A stretch of 64,000 bases of DNA from an uncultured Spirochaetaceae bacterium. GTDB taxonomy: Bacteria; Spirochaetota; Spirochaetia; Sphaerochaetales; Sphaerochaetaceae. Of this stretch, positions 52,897 through 60,695 are shown in pieces. The first letter of the stretch is position 1. Each line of letters opens with the position of its first letter. A program made the position numbers and the translations under genes. Location of the stretch: NCBI GenBank assembly GCA_944390015.1, contig CALXOL010000001.1, positions 62,001 to 126,000 on the forward strand. The letters run 5' to 3'. The notes beneath the pieces were generated by a model that was given only the letters and a program-made list of their open reading frames with translations, ran no database searches and was not told the origin of the DNA.

Positions 52897-53755
52897 GATC
52901 TCTCTTGGACTATGGGCCCTTGGAAATTCCGAGGGCTTTCATAATCCGATGACAGCACGAGAAGCAAAAGATATAATAAAAGATGCATATAAGAAGGGAA
53001 TCAGATCCTTCGATAGTGCATTCTCCTATGGCACTGACAATCTGCTTTATTCCGCATTAAAGGAAATCGGAATAAAAACCAGCGACGTGGAGATATTTGA
53101 GAAAATCATGCCTTACCAGAGCTTTAGGAAAAAAGCGGAGGCAAGCCTAAGGGCGCTGAAAACAGAGAAGGCAGAGGCAATCATAATCCACTGGCCACGA
53201 AGGGAAGAAGAGCTCTTTGCCGTGTTAAAAGAAGCGGAGAAGATGGTAGCAGAAGGGAAATTCAACGCATTGGGAATAAGTAATTTCCCCGCCTCTCTTA
53301 CTAAGAAAATTTCTTCATCCTTCGAGATAACATATGATGAGTATTTCTTCTCACCGACTTATGCTCCAGCCTCCCCCAAAGGGGTTAAAAACCTGAAATA
53401 CGGAATATTCTCTTTCGGCAGTCTATTAAAAGATGAAAAAGAAGAGGATAGAAGGAAAGATCTTTTCTATTACTCAGAAGATGCTTTTCCTCTCTTTCTC
53501 CAGCTGAAGCAGACAATTAGGAGAATCGCAGAAGAGAGAGGAAGTACACCAAGGGACGTTCTGCTTTCCTTCGCACTTTACGATAATCCCTATCGTGTAA
53601 TCATAGGATCAAGGAGAAAGGAACAGATAGACCTTCTCTCCAACATCATCAGTATGGAAGAAAAAGACTATTCTGCTATAATAGAAAAAAGCAGGGCTTT
53701 GTCACATTATATGAAGGGCGACAACATATTCAACCATGACTGGAGAGCGCTATGA
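52886..53755 (+). CDS. Aldo/keto reductase family protein
   Basis: 289-aa NADPH-dependent oxidoreductase of unknown substrate. The catalytic tetrad is visible: Asp and Tyr in RSFDSAFSYGTDN, Lys in EIFEKIMP, and His in AIIIHWPRREE. GKFNALGISNFPASL is the family strand-helix block, and VIIGSRRKEQI near the C-terminus binds the 2'-phosphate of NADPH. It overlaps the Nudix gene by 11 nt and the YigZ gene by 4 nt, so it is translationally coupled on both sides. Confidence 0.85.
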   Translation: MKSKISLGLWALGNSEGFHNPMTAREAKDIIKDAYKKGIRSFDSAFSYGTDNLLYSALKEIGIKTSDVEIFEKIMPYQSFRKKAEASLRALKTEKAEAIIIHWPRREEELFAVLKEAEKMVAEGKFNALGISNFPASLTKKISSSFEITYDEYFFSPTYAPASPKGVKNLKYGIFSFGSLLKDEKEEDRRKDLFYYSEDAFPLFLQLKQTIRRIAEERGSTPRDVLLSFALYDNPYRVIIGSRRKEQIDLLSNIISMEEKDYSAIIEKSRALSHYMKGDNIFNHDWRAL

Positions 53756-54336
53756 AGGTTCTTTTGGAGAGAGCAGAAAGTGAGATTATCGTAAAAAAAT
53801 CGAGATTCATTGCTATTGCTCTTAAAGCAGAAAGCCTTGAAAAAGTCAAAGACATAGTAAAAGAGATCAGGGCGGAGCACCCAAAAGCAAATCATGTTGT
53901 CCATGCCGCTGTAATCGGGAAAAATGGAACGCTCTATTCATCCTCTGACGATAAGGAACCAAAGAACACAGCAGGGCGTCCCGCTCTGGAAGTCCTCAAA
54001 GGCTCAGGTATTACGAACATCATCGTCTGTATAATACGTTATTTCGGAGGAACACTGCTTGGAACAGGGGGACTCGTCAAAGCTTATGGAGATGCGGTAA
54101 AAAGCGTATTGGAAAAAGTAAAGACTGAGGAGATGAAGGATAAAGAGACTATCTCTCTCAGATTTTCCTATGAATACTATACGCTTTTAAAACGCCTTTT
54201 TGAGAAGAACTCTGTTACAATAGATGCAGAGGATTTCAACACCGATATCAGCATAACACTTACGATAGATAAGGAGAAAAAGGATTTATTCGTCACAGAA
54301 GCCAGGGATATAGATCCTTATATCTCAATTGAATGA
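53752..54336 (+). CDS. YigZ/IMPACT family protein
   Basis: A 194-aa conserved protein of the IMPACT/UPF0029 family. The N-terminal domain shows IVKKSRFIAIALKAESLEKV, KANHVVHAAVIG, DDKEPKNTAGRPALEVLKGS and IRYFGGTLLGTGGLVKAYGD, the diagnostic block. A ferredoxin-like C-terminal domain ends the protein. Bacterial members are linked to nucleic-acid or protease roles without a settled function. ATGA overlap with the aldo/keto reductase. Confidence 0.9.
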   Translation: MKVLLERAESEIIVKKSRFIAIALKAESLEKVKDIVKEIRAEHPKANHVVHAAVIGKNGTLYSSSDDKEPKNTAGRPALEVLKGSGITNIIVCIIRYFGGTLLGTGGLVKAYGDAVKSVLEKVKTEEMKDKETISLRFSYEYYTLLKRLFEKNSVTIDAEDFNTDISITLTIDKEKKDLFVTEARDIDPYISIE

Positions 54337-54348
54337 AAGGATGGAAAA

Positions 54349-55167
54349 ATGAAAATTTACAGGATATGTAGAACTCTTGCACGTTTATCGCTTCTATTAA
54401 TTGTTTTCGGTTTCTTTCAGCCGGTAGCCTGTGGTTTCTCCGGTCCGGAAATAGCCGATTTAGCATTTTCAGATGGCTCATTCAGCCTTATTCTTCCGAC
54501 TGTTCTGCTCATCGCGGCATCGCTCGTCTCTTTAATTCCAATCTTTAGGCTCAGAAAGAAAAGTACAATGGATCTCTTCATAATCCCGCTTGTAATCATT
54601 GTCCTTCTATTAGCATCCCTTTTCTCTGCAAAGAATTCTTTTGGCGATTTAATGGATTTTATAAGTTATGACAGGGGATCTACATTCATCGCCTCTGCAA
54701 TCGTACTGAGTCTGCTTTTTGCCTCTCTTTTCTATATTCTCAGTGCAAAAGAGAGAAGAGAAGAAAAAAATATGATTTTAATCAGAGAAACGAATGAGTC
54801 TCTTCTCTCCTCATACGAAAGATGCGGTTATGTAGCAGAAGAGCCAAAGTATGAGGAGTTCTCCCTTCCCCAGAACGACGGAAGCCCCGCTTGGCAGTCC
54901 AAACCTTTCATCATACCCCAGGGGATAAGGAAAATAGCCTGTGCTCTCACTATCGATAAAAACGAAGATAAGGACGGCACATTCCTCTGTAGCGTAGTAA
55001 TTAACGGCAGGAAGATAAGAACAAGCTATAATGAGGATGCGTTCATCATGGCAGCCCCAGATGTGAAAGAAGGGGATGATGTCTCTTTTGAAGTAGAATT
55101 AAACAGCCTTCCAGACTCGTCATATTTAAAAGCAAGAGCTGAGATAATCATACTTAAAAAGAGCTAA
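54349..55167 (+). CDS. Membrane protein of unknown function
   Basis: 272 aa. Four hydrophobic segments lie in the first 145 residues (about 12-28, 42-68, 78-95, 115-135), with a Cys at FQPVACGFSG in the first loop. The C-terminal about 125 residues are soluble and beta-rich (IPQGIRKIACALTIDKNEDK, FLCSVVINGRKIRTSYN). I recognise no family. GGATGG precedes the ATG. Last of the Nudix operon; its end overlaps the convergent M28 peptidase by 4 nt. Confidence 0.65.
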   Translation: MKIYRICRTLARLSLLLIVFGFFQPVACGFSGPEIADLAFSDGSFSLILPTVLLIAASLVSLIPIFRLRKKSTMDLFIIPLVIIVLLLASLFSAKNSFGDLMDFISYDRGSTFIASAIVLSLLFASLFYILSAKERREEKNMILIRETNESLLSSYERCGYVAEEPKYEEFSLPQNDGSPAWQSKPFIIPQGIRKIACALTIDKNEDKDGTFLCSVVINGRKIRTSYNEDAFIMAAPDVKEGDDVSFEVELNSLPDSSYLKARAEIIILKKS

Positions 55168-56492
55168 TCATGGAGGGAGAGGCGATATTTTCTCCCATCA
55201 AGCAGGCTTTTTACCACACCTTCCTCCCTTTCTATCTTCCCATCCTCCGTCTCTATGAACTTAAGCAGAATGGAGATGACCTCCTCTAGCGCCTTCATCT
55301 CCACGTTTTCTATCGTATCGTTCTTAGTGTGGGCGATTTCGCTCCCCTGCTCTGCCATTGATGTAATGGTAACGGCCCTTATCCCATGCCTTGCAGCAGA
55401 GGAGGCATCAGTAGCGCCTGAGAAAAGAGAGAGTTTTCCGCTTTTAATCTTATAGCCTTGAGTCTTTGCGATATTTGAAAGTGCCGAAGAGAGCGCCTCA
55501 TCAAGCTTTACAAGACCATTACCGTCATTTGTCAAAACCGCAAGATCCTCAGAAGAAAATATTCCATCGATGTTGATGTTTATCGTTCCATCCAGATAGT
55601 GCGATGACTCATAATACGCCCTAGATCCCTGGCAGCCACACTCCTCCCCGTCAAACGACAGTATCTCAAGGCGAGTACGTTTCAGCCTTTTTTTTGAAAA
55701 GTACTCGGCAACAGCGAGAGCCACGCCTACGCCTGAAAGATTATCTCCTACCCCTGGGGAATATTCAGAAGAAAAGAGTGAGAAAAAGCGGAGAGATAAA
55801 ACAGATAGGGCAAACGCAATTAAAATGAATATTAGGGGGAAAAGGGATGGTAGATTAAAACGAAGAAAACATCCTTTTAGCACCTCATAAAGCATCAAAA
55901 ATAAAGCTAAAACCGTAATATAGGCTATTGAAAAGAGTGGTAGGTATATGTCTCTCACCCGCTCTTTCCTCTTATATAAAGGGGCTGAGTCATGATGAGA
56001 CGAGAGGATTATGACACGCTCTTCTTCCTCTTTTGGCCTGATGATGGAGAATACACTCTCTCCTTCTTCTTTCTTAAAGAAACGGGAAAACAATCCCATT
56101 GCCTCAAGCCCTTCGCAATAACATAAAGCCAAAGCGGAAAGAGCAAGCATGAAAGATAAATATGGTAACCCTATAAAAAGAAAAACAGAGCAAAAAGGAA
56201 GGAGGACAGAGACCACCTTCACCCAGAAGGATGTTCTGTTCCTATCGATTTTACATGATTTGAATTCAACCTTATCACAAAAACCTTCTAAAATCGAAGC
56301 AATATTATTTGCAACCATCCTTGAAGTTTTCGATGCGGCCGGCCTAGGACCGAACGAGGCAAGCTTCTCAATATGAGAATATGCCTTATTAGCAAGAGAG
56401 TTAGGACTCATACTCTCTTCAAAGACATAAACCGGTTTTTCTTCCTTCTTTTCTTTTTTCTCTCTTTTACTGAAGAACGGTATCTTGAACAT
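55164..56492 (-). CDS. M28-family metallopeptidase with inserted membrane helices
   Basis: About 442 aa. The peptidase fold is interrupted: after an N-terminal soluble part and two helices (about 115-150), VIILSSHHDSAPLYKR gives the first zinc His, then two or three further membrane helices (about 205-260). The catalytic part resumes with SPGVGDNLSGVGVALAVAEY (bridging Asp), LSFDGEECGCQGSRAYY (Glu pair), INIDGIF (Asp) and GSEIAHTKNDTIENV (His). All metal ligands are present, so it is likely an active aminopeptidase-like enzyme in the membrane. Start ATG 56492, one base after the stop of the preceding gene; a TTG at 56516 is less likely. Confidence 0.8.
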   Translation of the reverse strand: MFKIPFFSKREKKEKKEEKPVYVFEESMSPNSLANKAYSHIEKLASFGPRPAASKTSRMVANNIASILEGFCDKVEFKSCKIDRNRTSFWVKVVSVLLPFCSVFLFIGLPYLSFMLALSALALCYCEGLEAMGLFSRFFKKEEGESVFSIIRPKEEEERVIILSSHHDSAPLYKRKERVRDIYLPLFSIAYITVLALFLMLYEVLKGCFLRFNLPSLFPLIFILIAFALSVLSLRFFSLFSSEYSPGVGDNLSGVGVALAVAEYFSKKRLKRTRLEILSFDGEECGCQGSRAYYESSHYLDGTININIDGIFSSEDLAVLTNDGNGLVKLDEALSSALSNIAKTQGYKIKSGKLSLFSGATDASSAARHGIRAVTITSMAEQGSEIAHTKNDTIENVEMKALEEVISILLKFIETEDGKIEREEGVVKSLLDGRKYRLSLHD

Positions 56493-56493
56493 G

Positions 56494-57198
56494 CTATCTC
56501 TGCACGTAGCCCTCAACCAGGGTAGAAAGCCTTTTCGCCTCCTCTTCTCCCGTATAAAGGCAATGAGGATTATTCTTTATCGTATCAAATGTGAAATTCT
56601 TAAAATCCTCCTCGGAAAAAAGTCCACTCTTTCCGACGATAAGGTTAAGATCTTCCCATTTTGTATTGCCTGTATATGCGTTCAGTCTAAACCATTTTAT
56701 AACTTTATTACGAATCCTGTTCTTGTCATTCGCACTGACCTCGGTATTACTTTTATTCCTCACATGTAAAAGCAGGCCTTCCTTGGAGCAGAAATCTATC
56801 CCCTGCATTGAATTTCCCCAGCAACATGTCCAACCATAAGGCCTGAGCCTGTCATGGATATATTCATCGAGCATTGTACCTATTATGCTGTCTGCTGCCA
56901 TCGATATCTTATGGGAGATTCTGATTAAAGAGAGCATCGTCTCATCCAAAGATGGAATAAGGGCATATAGGATTGAATCAGTAGAATAATCGGGGACGGT
57001 TCTTGTAGGAAGAGCCTCTTTTACTGTAGGCCTGTCAATAAATCCCCTATGGAACTTATCCACAAACTTCTTCTCCATACTGGCACCGCTATCTTCTCCA
57101 TAAACAGAGTCATAAACGACAGAAGCAATCTCAAACCCGGAGTATTCATACCCCTCAGATAAAAGATCTTTTGCATAACTGATACTACTTGCCAGCAT
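56494..57198 (-). CDS. SinI-like type II restriction endonuclease, orphan
   Basis: About 234 aa, equal to R.SinI in length (about 230). The part RPYGWTCCWGNSMQGIDFC, then LLLHVRNKSNTEVSAND and IKWFRLNAYTGNTKW, resembles the SinI/AvaII family from memory, whose members cut GGWCC. The Asp of IDFC and the later Asn-Lys are candidate catalytic residues. No methyltransferase gene is nearby. The start is ATG 57198, 5 nt after AGGAGG; the adjacent ATG 57201 is too close to it. It forms a two-gene unit with the M28 peptidase next to a tRNA cluster. Assignment is probable, not certain. Confidence 0.58.
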   Translation of the reverse strand: MLASSISYAKDLLSEGYEYSGFEIASVVYDSVYGEDSGASMEKKFVDKFHRGFIDRPTVKEALPTRTVPDYSTDSILYALIPSLDETMLSLIRISHKISMAADSIIGTMLDEYIHDRLRPYGWTCCWGNSMQGIDFCSKEGLLLHVRNKSNTEVSANDKNRIRNKVIKWFRLNAYTGNTKWEDLNLIVGKSGLFSEEDFKNFTFDTIKNNPHCLYTGEEEAKRLSTLVEGYVQR

Positions 57199-57375
57199 CA
57201 TCTCCTCCTACAGAATGTAACCATATTACCATAAAAACAGGGGCTAGGTGTATTTTCGACCTAAAAATACATACCAAATCAGGAAAAAGAATATTTATTC
57301 TTTTTTTCTACTCAATAATTCATTTCGTATTTTCTTTAATCATAAGCAAAAAAGATTTTTTATATGAAAATCATA

Positions 57376-57404
57376 TTGACAAATGGAAATCTCTTTCTTA
57401 TAGT
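57376..57404 (+). promoter_or_regulatory. Promoter of the four-tRNA operon
   Basis: Consensus TTGACA (57376-57381), 17-bp spacer, TATAGT (57399-57404), 17 nt before the first tRNA. Confidence 0.75.
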
Positions 57405-57421
57405 GATAGAGCTGATTTATT

Positions 57422-57506
57422 GGAGAGATGTCCGAGTGGTCGATGGTGGCAGTCTTGAAAACTGCTGTGGGGAAACTCACCGGGGGTTCGAATCCCTCTC
57501 TCTCCG
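57422..57506 (+). tRNA. tRNA-Ser (anticodon TGA)
   Basis: Acceptor GGAGAGA/TCTCTCC with discriminator G, long class II variable arm, anticodon loop CTTGAAA giving TGA, T-arm GGGTTCGAATCCC-type. CCA is not encoded. Confidence 0.95.
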
Positions 57507-57513
57507 GAGCTTT

Positions 57514-57600
57514 GGAAAGGTGCGAGAGTGGCCGAATCGGGCTCCCTGCTAAGGAGTTGACCTGGTAACGGGTCCGGGGGTTCGAATCCCCCCCTTTCCG
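57514..57600 (+). tRNA. tRNA-Ser (anticodon GCT)
   Basis: Acceptor GGAAAGG/CCTTTCC with discriminator G, long variable arm, anticodon loop CTGCTAA giving GCT. It starts 7 nt after the previous tRNA; CCA is not encoded. Confidence 0.94.
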
Positions 57601-57604
57601 AAAT

Positions 57605-57678
57605 GAGACCATAGCTCAGCTGGATAGAGCATCAGTTTGCGGAACTGAGGGTCGGAGGTTCGAATCCTCTTGGTCTCG
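57605..57678 (+). tRNA. tRNA-Arg (anticodon GCG)
   Basis: Acceptor GAGACCA/TGGTCTC, D-arm GCTCAGCTGGATAGAGC with the arginine-type A20, anticodon loop TTGCGGA giving GCG, short variable loop. It reads CGC/CGU. Most bacteria use ACG (modified to inosine) for this box. Confidence 0.9.
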
Positions 57679-57685
57679 TAATATT

Positions 57686-57774
57686 GGAAAGATGTCCGAG
57701 TGGTCTAAGGAGACGGACTCGAAATCCGTTGTAGCCATTTTTGGTTACCGAGGGTTCGAATCCCTCTCTTTCCG
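57686..57774 (+). tRNA. tRNA-Ser (anticodon CGA)
   Basis: Acceptor GGAAAGA/TCTTTCC with discriminator G, long variable arm, anticodon loop CTCGAAA giving CGA. Last tRNA before the operon terminator. Confidence 0.94.
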
Positions 57775-57782
57775 GAAAGAGA

Positions 57783-57812
57783 AGCATCCAGTCTTGGGTG
57801 CTTTATTTTTTT
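57783..57812 (+). terminator. Terminator of the four-tRNA operon
   Basis: AGCATCCA-GTCT-TGGGTGCT hairpin (one G-U pair), then TTATTTTTTT, 8 nt after tRNA-Ser(CGA). Confidence 0.8.
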
Positions 57813-57871
57813 ACCATGTTCTGAAATCATGGATTAAGTGCGGTATTTTCATACCCTGTTTCCATTTGTCC

Positions 57872-57901
57872 TTGACAAAGGACGACATTTTAAATTTTAA
57901 T
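57872..57901 (+). promoter_or_regulatory. Promoter of tRNA-Ser(GGA) and SRP RNA
   Basis: TTGACA (57872-57877), 18-bp spacer, TTTAAT (57896-57901), 17 nt before the tRNA. Confidence 0.65.
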
Positions 57902-57918
57902 GTTATAGCAACATCTTT

Positions 57919-58005
<87 letters not shown>

Positions 58006-58008
58006 TAC

Positions 58009-58113
58009 GGCGACAGATCCCAAGCTACGTGTGCCGCCCAACCCCGTCAGGATCGGAAGATAGCAGCGGTAAGTGGATTTCACGTGAGACTCGGACAATT
58101 TGTCGCCTTTTTT
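58009..58113 (+). ncRNA. ffs: Signal recognition particle RNA (small, 4.5S type)
   Basis: The domain IV core GTCAGGATCGGAAGATAGCA, with the GGAA tetraloop and the asymmetric AGCAGC side, is diagnostic. The ends pair (GGCGACA at 58009 with TGTCGCC at 58101) and are followed by TTTTTT, which acts as terminator. It binds Ffh to target membrane proteins. Position between tRNA-Ser and dnaX is a common arrangement. Confidence 0.93.
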
Positions 58114-58166
58114 CATGTCGAAAGGTTCATCGATTATATGCTATACTCGCTTTATAGGAGGATGTT

Positions 58167-59876
58167 TTGCCTTACGAAGTAACAGCGACAAGGAAGAGAC
58201 CTCAGGATTTTGAGTCCCTTATCGGGCAGGAATTCGTCGTTTCAACCCTTGAAAATGCGATAAAAGAAGGGAAAATCGCACATGCATACCTTTTCTCCGG
58301 CCCCAGAGGTGTAGGAAAGACAAGCTCCGCACGTCTTCTTGCAAAGGCTTTAAATTGCGAGACGGGACCGACAGCGCATCCTTGCGGCAAGTGCGACTCC
58401 TGCGTGAATATAACAAAAGGTTCCTCTGTCGATGTAATCGAGATTGACGGAGCGAGCAACAATGGCGTAGATGCCGTCAGGGCAATAAAGGAAGAGGTGG
58501 CTTTCCCCCCTCAGAGCTCAAGATATAAGATTTATATCATAGATGAAGTACATATGCTCAGCATAAGCGCTTTCAATGCCCTGTTAAAAACAATCGAAGA
58601 GCCGCCAGAGTACGTAATATTCATTTTTGCGACAACGGAGATCCAAAAGGTACCACAGACTATCCGAAGCCGTTGCCAGCAGTTTCACTTCCAGCTTATA
58701 AGTCAGGAGAATATCGTAAAATGCCTAAAGAGTGCCGCAGAAGACCTTTCCATCGAGGCAGATGAGAACGCACTTTACTGGATTGCGAAAGAAGCCGCAG
58801 GCTCCATGAGGGATTCATATACCCTCTTTGATCAGGTTGCAGCATTCAGCGAGGGGCATATAAGCCTTGATAAAATCAGGGAAAAACTCGGCCTTGCAAG
58901 TACGGATGCGATTTCATCCATCCTAAGGCACTGCTATTTAGGAGAAGATAAAGCTGCCATTGAAGAGCTTAACACTCTCTTTCTTCAGGGGGCGACAGAG
59001 AACCAGATCGTTAAGGATTTCACCTCATTCATCCGTACCATCCTCTTCTATAAGGAAGGAGTAAGAAGAAAAGAACTACTCGGTTTTGATGAAAGCGATT
59101 TGCCTCAGGATCTTATCAGTCTTTACACGAAAGACATGCTAGAGACGATGCTTCGATCTTTTCTCGACCTGTATAGGGATATGAGGTACTCTCTTTCTCC
59201 AAGATTCGAACTGGAGCTGCTTATCTCAAGGCTATCAAGAATAAGATTCTTATCTTCCCCCATTTCCATCGCAGAAAAACTGGAGGAGATAACAAAAGCA
59301 GTAAAGAGCGGAAAATTTGAGATAGAGAGAAAAGAAGTAAGCATTACAGCTTCTAAAGATGAGAAAAGAAGCCCCTCTATCATAGAAGAAGATAAGGAAG
59401 ATAAAAGAAAACCTGAAGAGAGTTCTATCACACCAAGGTCTGAAGAGACAGAGAAAAAAAAAGAACACCCTGATCTCTTAAAAGAGATTTCAAATGCTTT
59501 CAAGGCAAACGGCCTTTCATTTGAGGCAAGACAGATTGAAACAGGTGTAAAAAACTTTACTTTAGAAGAAAATAACCTTACCTTGATTATGTCCTCCCCA
59601 ATGGCCGCAGATATGATAAGCAAATCCCGCTTAAAGGCGGAACATATCATATCGAGGATCTTAGGGGAAGAGACCCATCTCCATATTAAGAAATATGAAG
59701 AAGAGGAAAAAAAATACTCTGAGGAAGTCGAATATGTCCGTTCTTTCTTTAAGAACACGGAAGTCTATGAGTTGAAAGAGGAGAATATAAGGCATGAACA
59801 TAAACCCGTTCGAAATGATGAAACAGTTAGGGAGTTTGGAGAGCAAGATGAAGGGGATGAAGGAGGAGATTTCTAA
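58167..59876 (+). CDS. dnaX: DNA polymerase III subunit tau (and probably gamma) DnaX
   Basis: A 569-aa clamp-loader ATPase. Domain I: TRKRPQDFESLIGQEFV, Walker A FSGPRGVGKTSSARLLAKAL, zinc Cys in CGKCDSCVN, Walker B YIIDEVHMLS, sensor FATTEIQKVPQTIRSRCQQF. Domains II-III follow to about 370, then a charged linker and the tau-specific C-terminus. The start is a TTG with AGGAGG 5 nt upstream. At codons 430-432 there is an A9G tract; a shift to the -1 frame ends after three residues, giving a gamma-like product of about 435 aa. Its last 83 nt overlap ybaB. Confidence 0.95.
   Translation: MPYEVTATRKRPQDFESLIGQEFVVSTLENAIKEGKIAHAYLFSGPRGVGKTSSARLLAKALNCETGPTAHPCGKCDSCVNITKGSSVDVIEIDGASNNGVDAVRAIKEEVAFPPQSSRYKIYIIDEVHMLSISAFNALLKTIEEPPEYVIFIFATTEIQKVPQTIRSRCQQFHFQLISQENIVKCLKSAAEDLSIEADENALYWIAKEAAGSMRDSYTLFDQVAAFSEGHISLDKIREKLGLASTDAISSILRHCYLGEDKAAIEELNTLFLQGATENQIVKDFTSFIRTILFYKEGVRRKELLGFDESDLPQDLISLYTKDMLETMLRSFLDLYRDMRYSLSPRFELELLISRLSRIRFLSSPISIAEKLEEITKAVKSGKFEIERKEVSITASKDEKRSPSIIEEDKEDKRKPEESSITPRSEETEKKKEHPDLLKEISNAFKANGLSFEARQIETGVKNFTLEENNLTLIMSSPMAADMISKSRLKAEHIISRILGEETHLHIKKYEEEEKKYSEEVEYVRSFFKNTEVYELKEENIRHEHKPVRNDETVREFGEQDEGDEGGDF
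59454..59488 (+). promoter_or_regulatory. A9 slippage site with downstream hairpin in dnaX
   Basis: AAAAAAAAAG (59454-59463) followed after 9 nt by ATCTCT-TAAA-AGAGAT (59473-59488). The -1 frame stops at 59471-59473 and the +1 frame stops soon after. This is the place where E. coli and Thermus dnaX make gamma. Confidence 0.65.
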
Positions 59877-60111
59877 AATCACCGCCGAAGGATCCTCTGG
59901 CGCTGGACTTGTTACCGTAATTTTAAATGGAGAGTACCAAGTACAGAAATTCTCTATCAATCCAGTAATCATCGAAAAAAGCGAGAAAGACACGATGGAA
60001 GTCCTCATACAGAGTGCATTCAATGATGCTGCTCAGAAAATAAGAAAGATTACAGAAGAACTCATGATGAGGGAACTCCAGAACAGCGGACTTGCAGGAC
60101 TAAGGAAATGA
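59794..60111 (+). CDS. YbaB/EbfC family nucleoid-associated protein
   Basis: A 105-aa small dimeric DNA-binding protein. Typical features are MNINPFEMMKQLGSLESKMK at the start (amphipathic helix), a central beta-sheet (GSSGAGLVTVILNGEYQVQK) and a C-terminal helix. In spirochaetes the homologue EbfC binds DNA near erp genes. The start at 59794 lies inside dnaX in another frame, an 83-nt overlap; GAGGAG is 10 nt upstream. It sits in the common dnaX-ybaB-recR order. Confidence 0.93.
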   Translation: MNINPFEMMKQLGSLESKMKGMKEEISKITAEGSSGAGLVTVILNGEYQVQKFSINPVIIEKSEKDTMEVLIQSAFNDAAQKIRKITEELMMRELQNSGLAGLRK

Positions 60112-60695
60112 ATGCGATTGAGGATCTTTCAAGACTTATAAAAAAACTCCCTGGAATGGGAGAAAAATCCTCTTTAAGGCTATGTTATCACCTGTTGAAG
60201 ACCGATCCGTCATTCAACAAAGCCCTTGGCGAGAGGATAATAAGCCTACAGGAAAAAATCCACCCGTGTCCCATATGCGGAAGCTATACAGAAGAGGATA
60301 TCTGTGAATACTGCAGCTCTCCAAGAAGGGACCATACTCAGTTGATGGTAGTTGAAGAGAGTCAGGATACGATTACTATTAATCAGGCAGGCATCTATAA
60401 CGGACTTTTTCATGTCCTTGGAGGTGCGATAAACCCCCTCAGCGGTATAGGTCCGGACAAACTCAGAATCCGAGAACTTATCGACAGGATTGAAAACGGA
60501 GACTTCAAAGAAATCATAATAGCGACAAATCCAACGGAGGAAGGTGATACCACTGCACTTTATATAAAGCGCATTCTGGAGGGAAAAGATCTTACCATAA
60601 CCCGTCTTGCATCAGGCCTTCCAATCGGCGGAGATCTCGGCTATGCAGATAAGACGACGCTAATGCGTTCTCTTAAATCAAGAATCAAAATCTAA
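60108..60695 (+). CDS. recR: Recombination mediator RecR
   Basis: 195 aa, full length. Helix-hairpin-helix LIKKLPGMGEKSSLRLCYHL at the N-terminus, zinc finger CPICGSYTEEDICEYC near residue 53, TOPRIM domain beginning LMVVEESQDTITINQAG, and the conserved C-terminal ITRLASGLPIGGDLGYADKTT. It works with RecO/RecF in gap repair by loading RecA. ATGA overlap with ybaB; the end overlaps the convergent permease by 18 nt. Confidence 0.96.
   Translation: MNAIEDLSRLIKKLPGMGEKSSLRLCYHLLKTDPSFNKALGERIISLQEKIHPCPICGSYTEEDICEYCSSPRRDHTQLMVVEESQDTITINQAGIYNGLFHVLGGAINPLSGIGPDKLRIRELIDRIENGDFKEIIIATNPTEEGDTTALYIKRILEGKDLTITRLASGLPIGGDLGYADKTTLMRSLKSRIKI

Noticed and set aside
4521-54446. Avoidance of GGWCC as support for an active SinI-like enzyme
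   Set aside because: Sites are easy to find through the window, for example 4521-4525 and 54442-54446; a by-eye count does not show clear avoidance.
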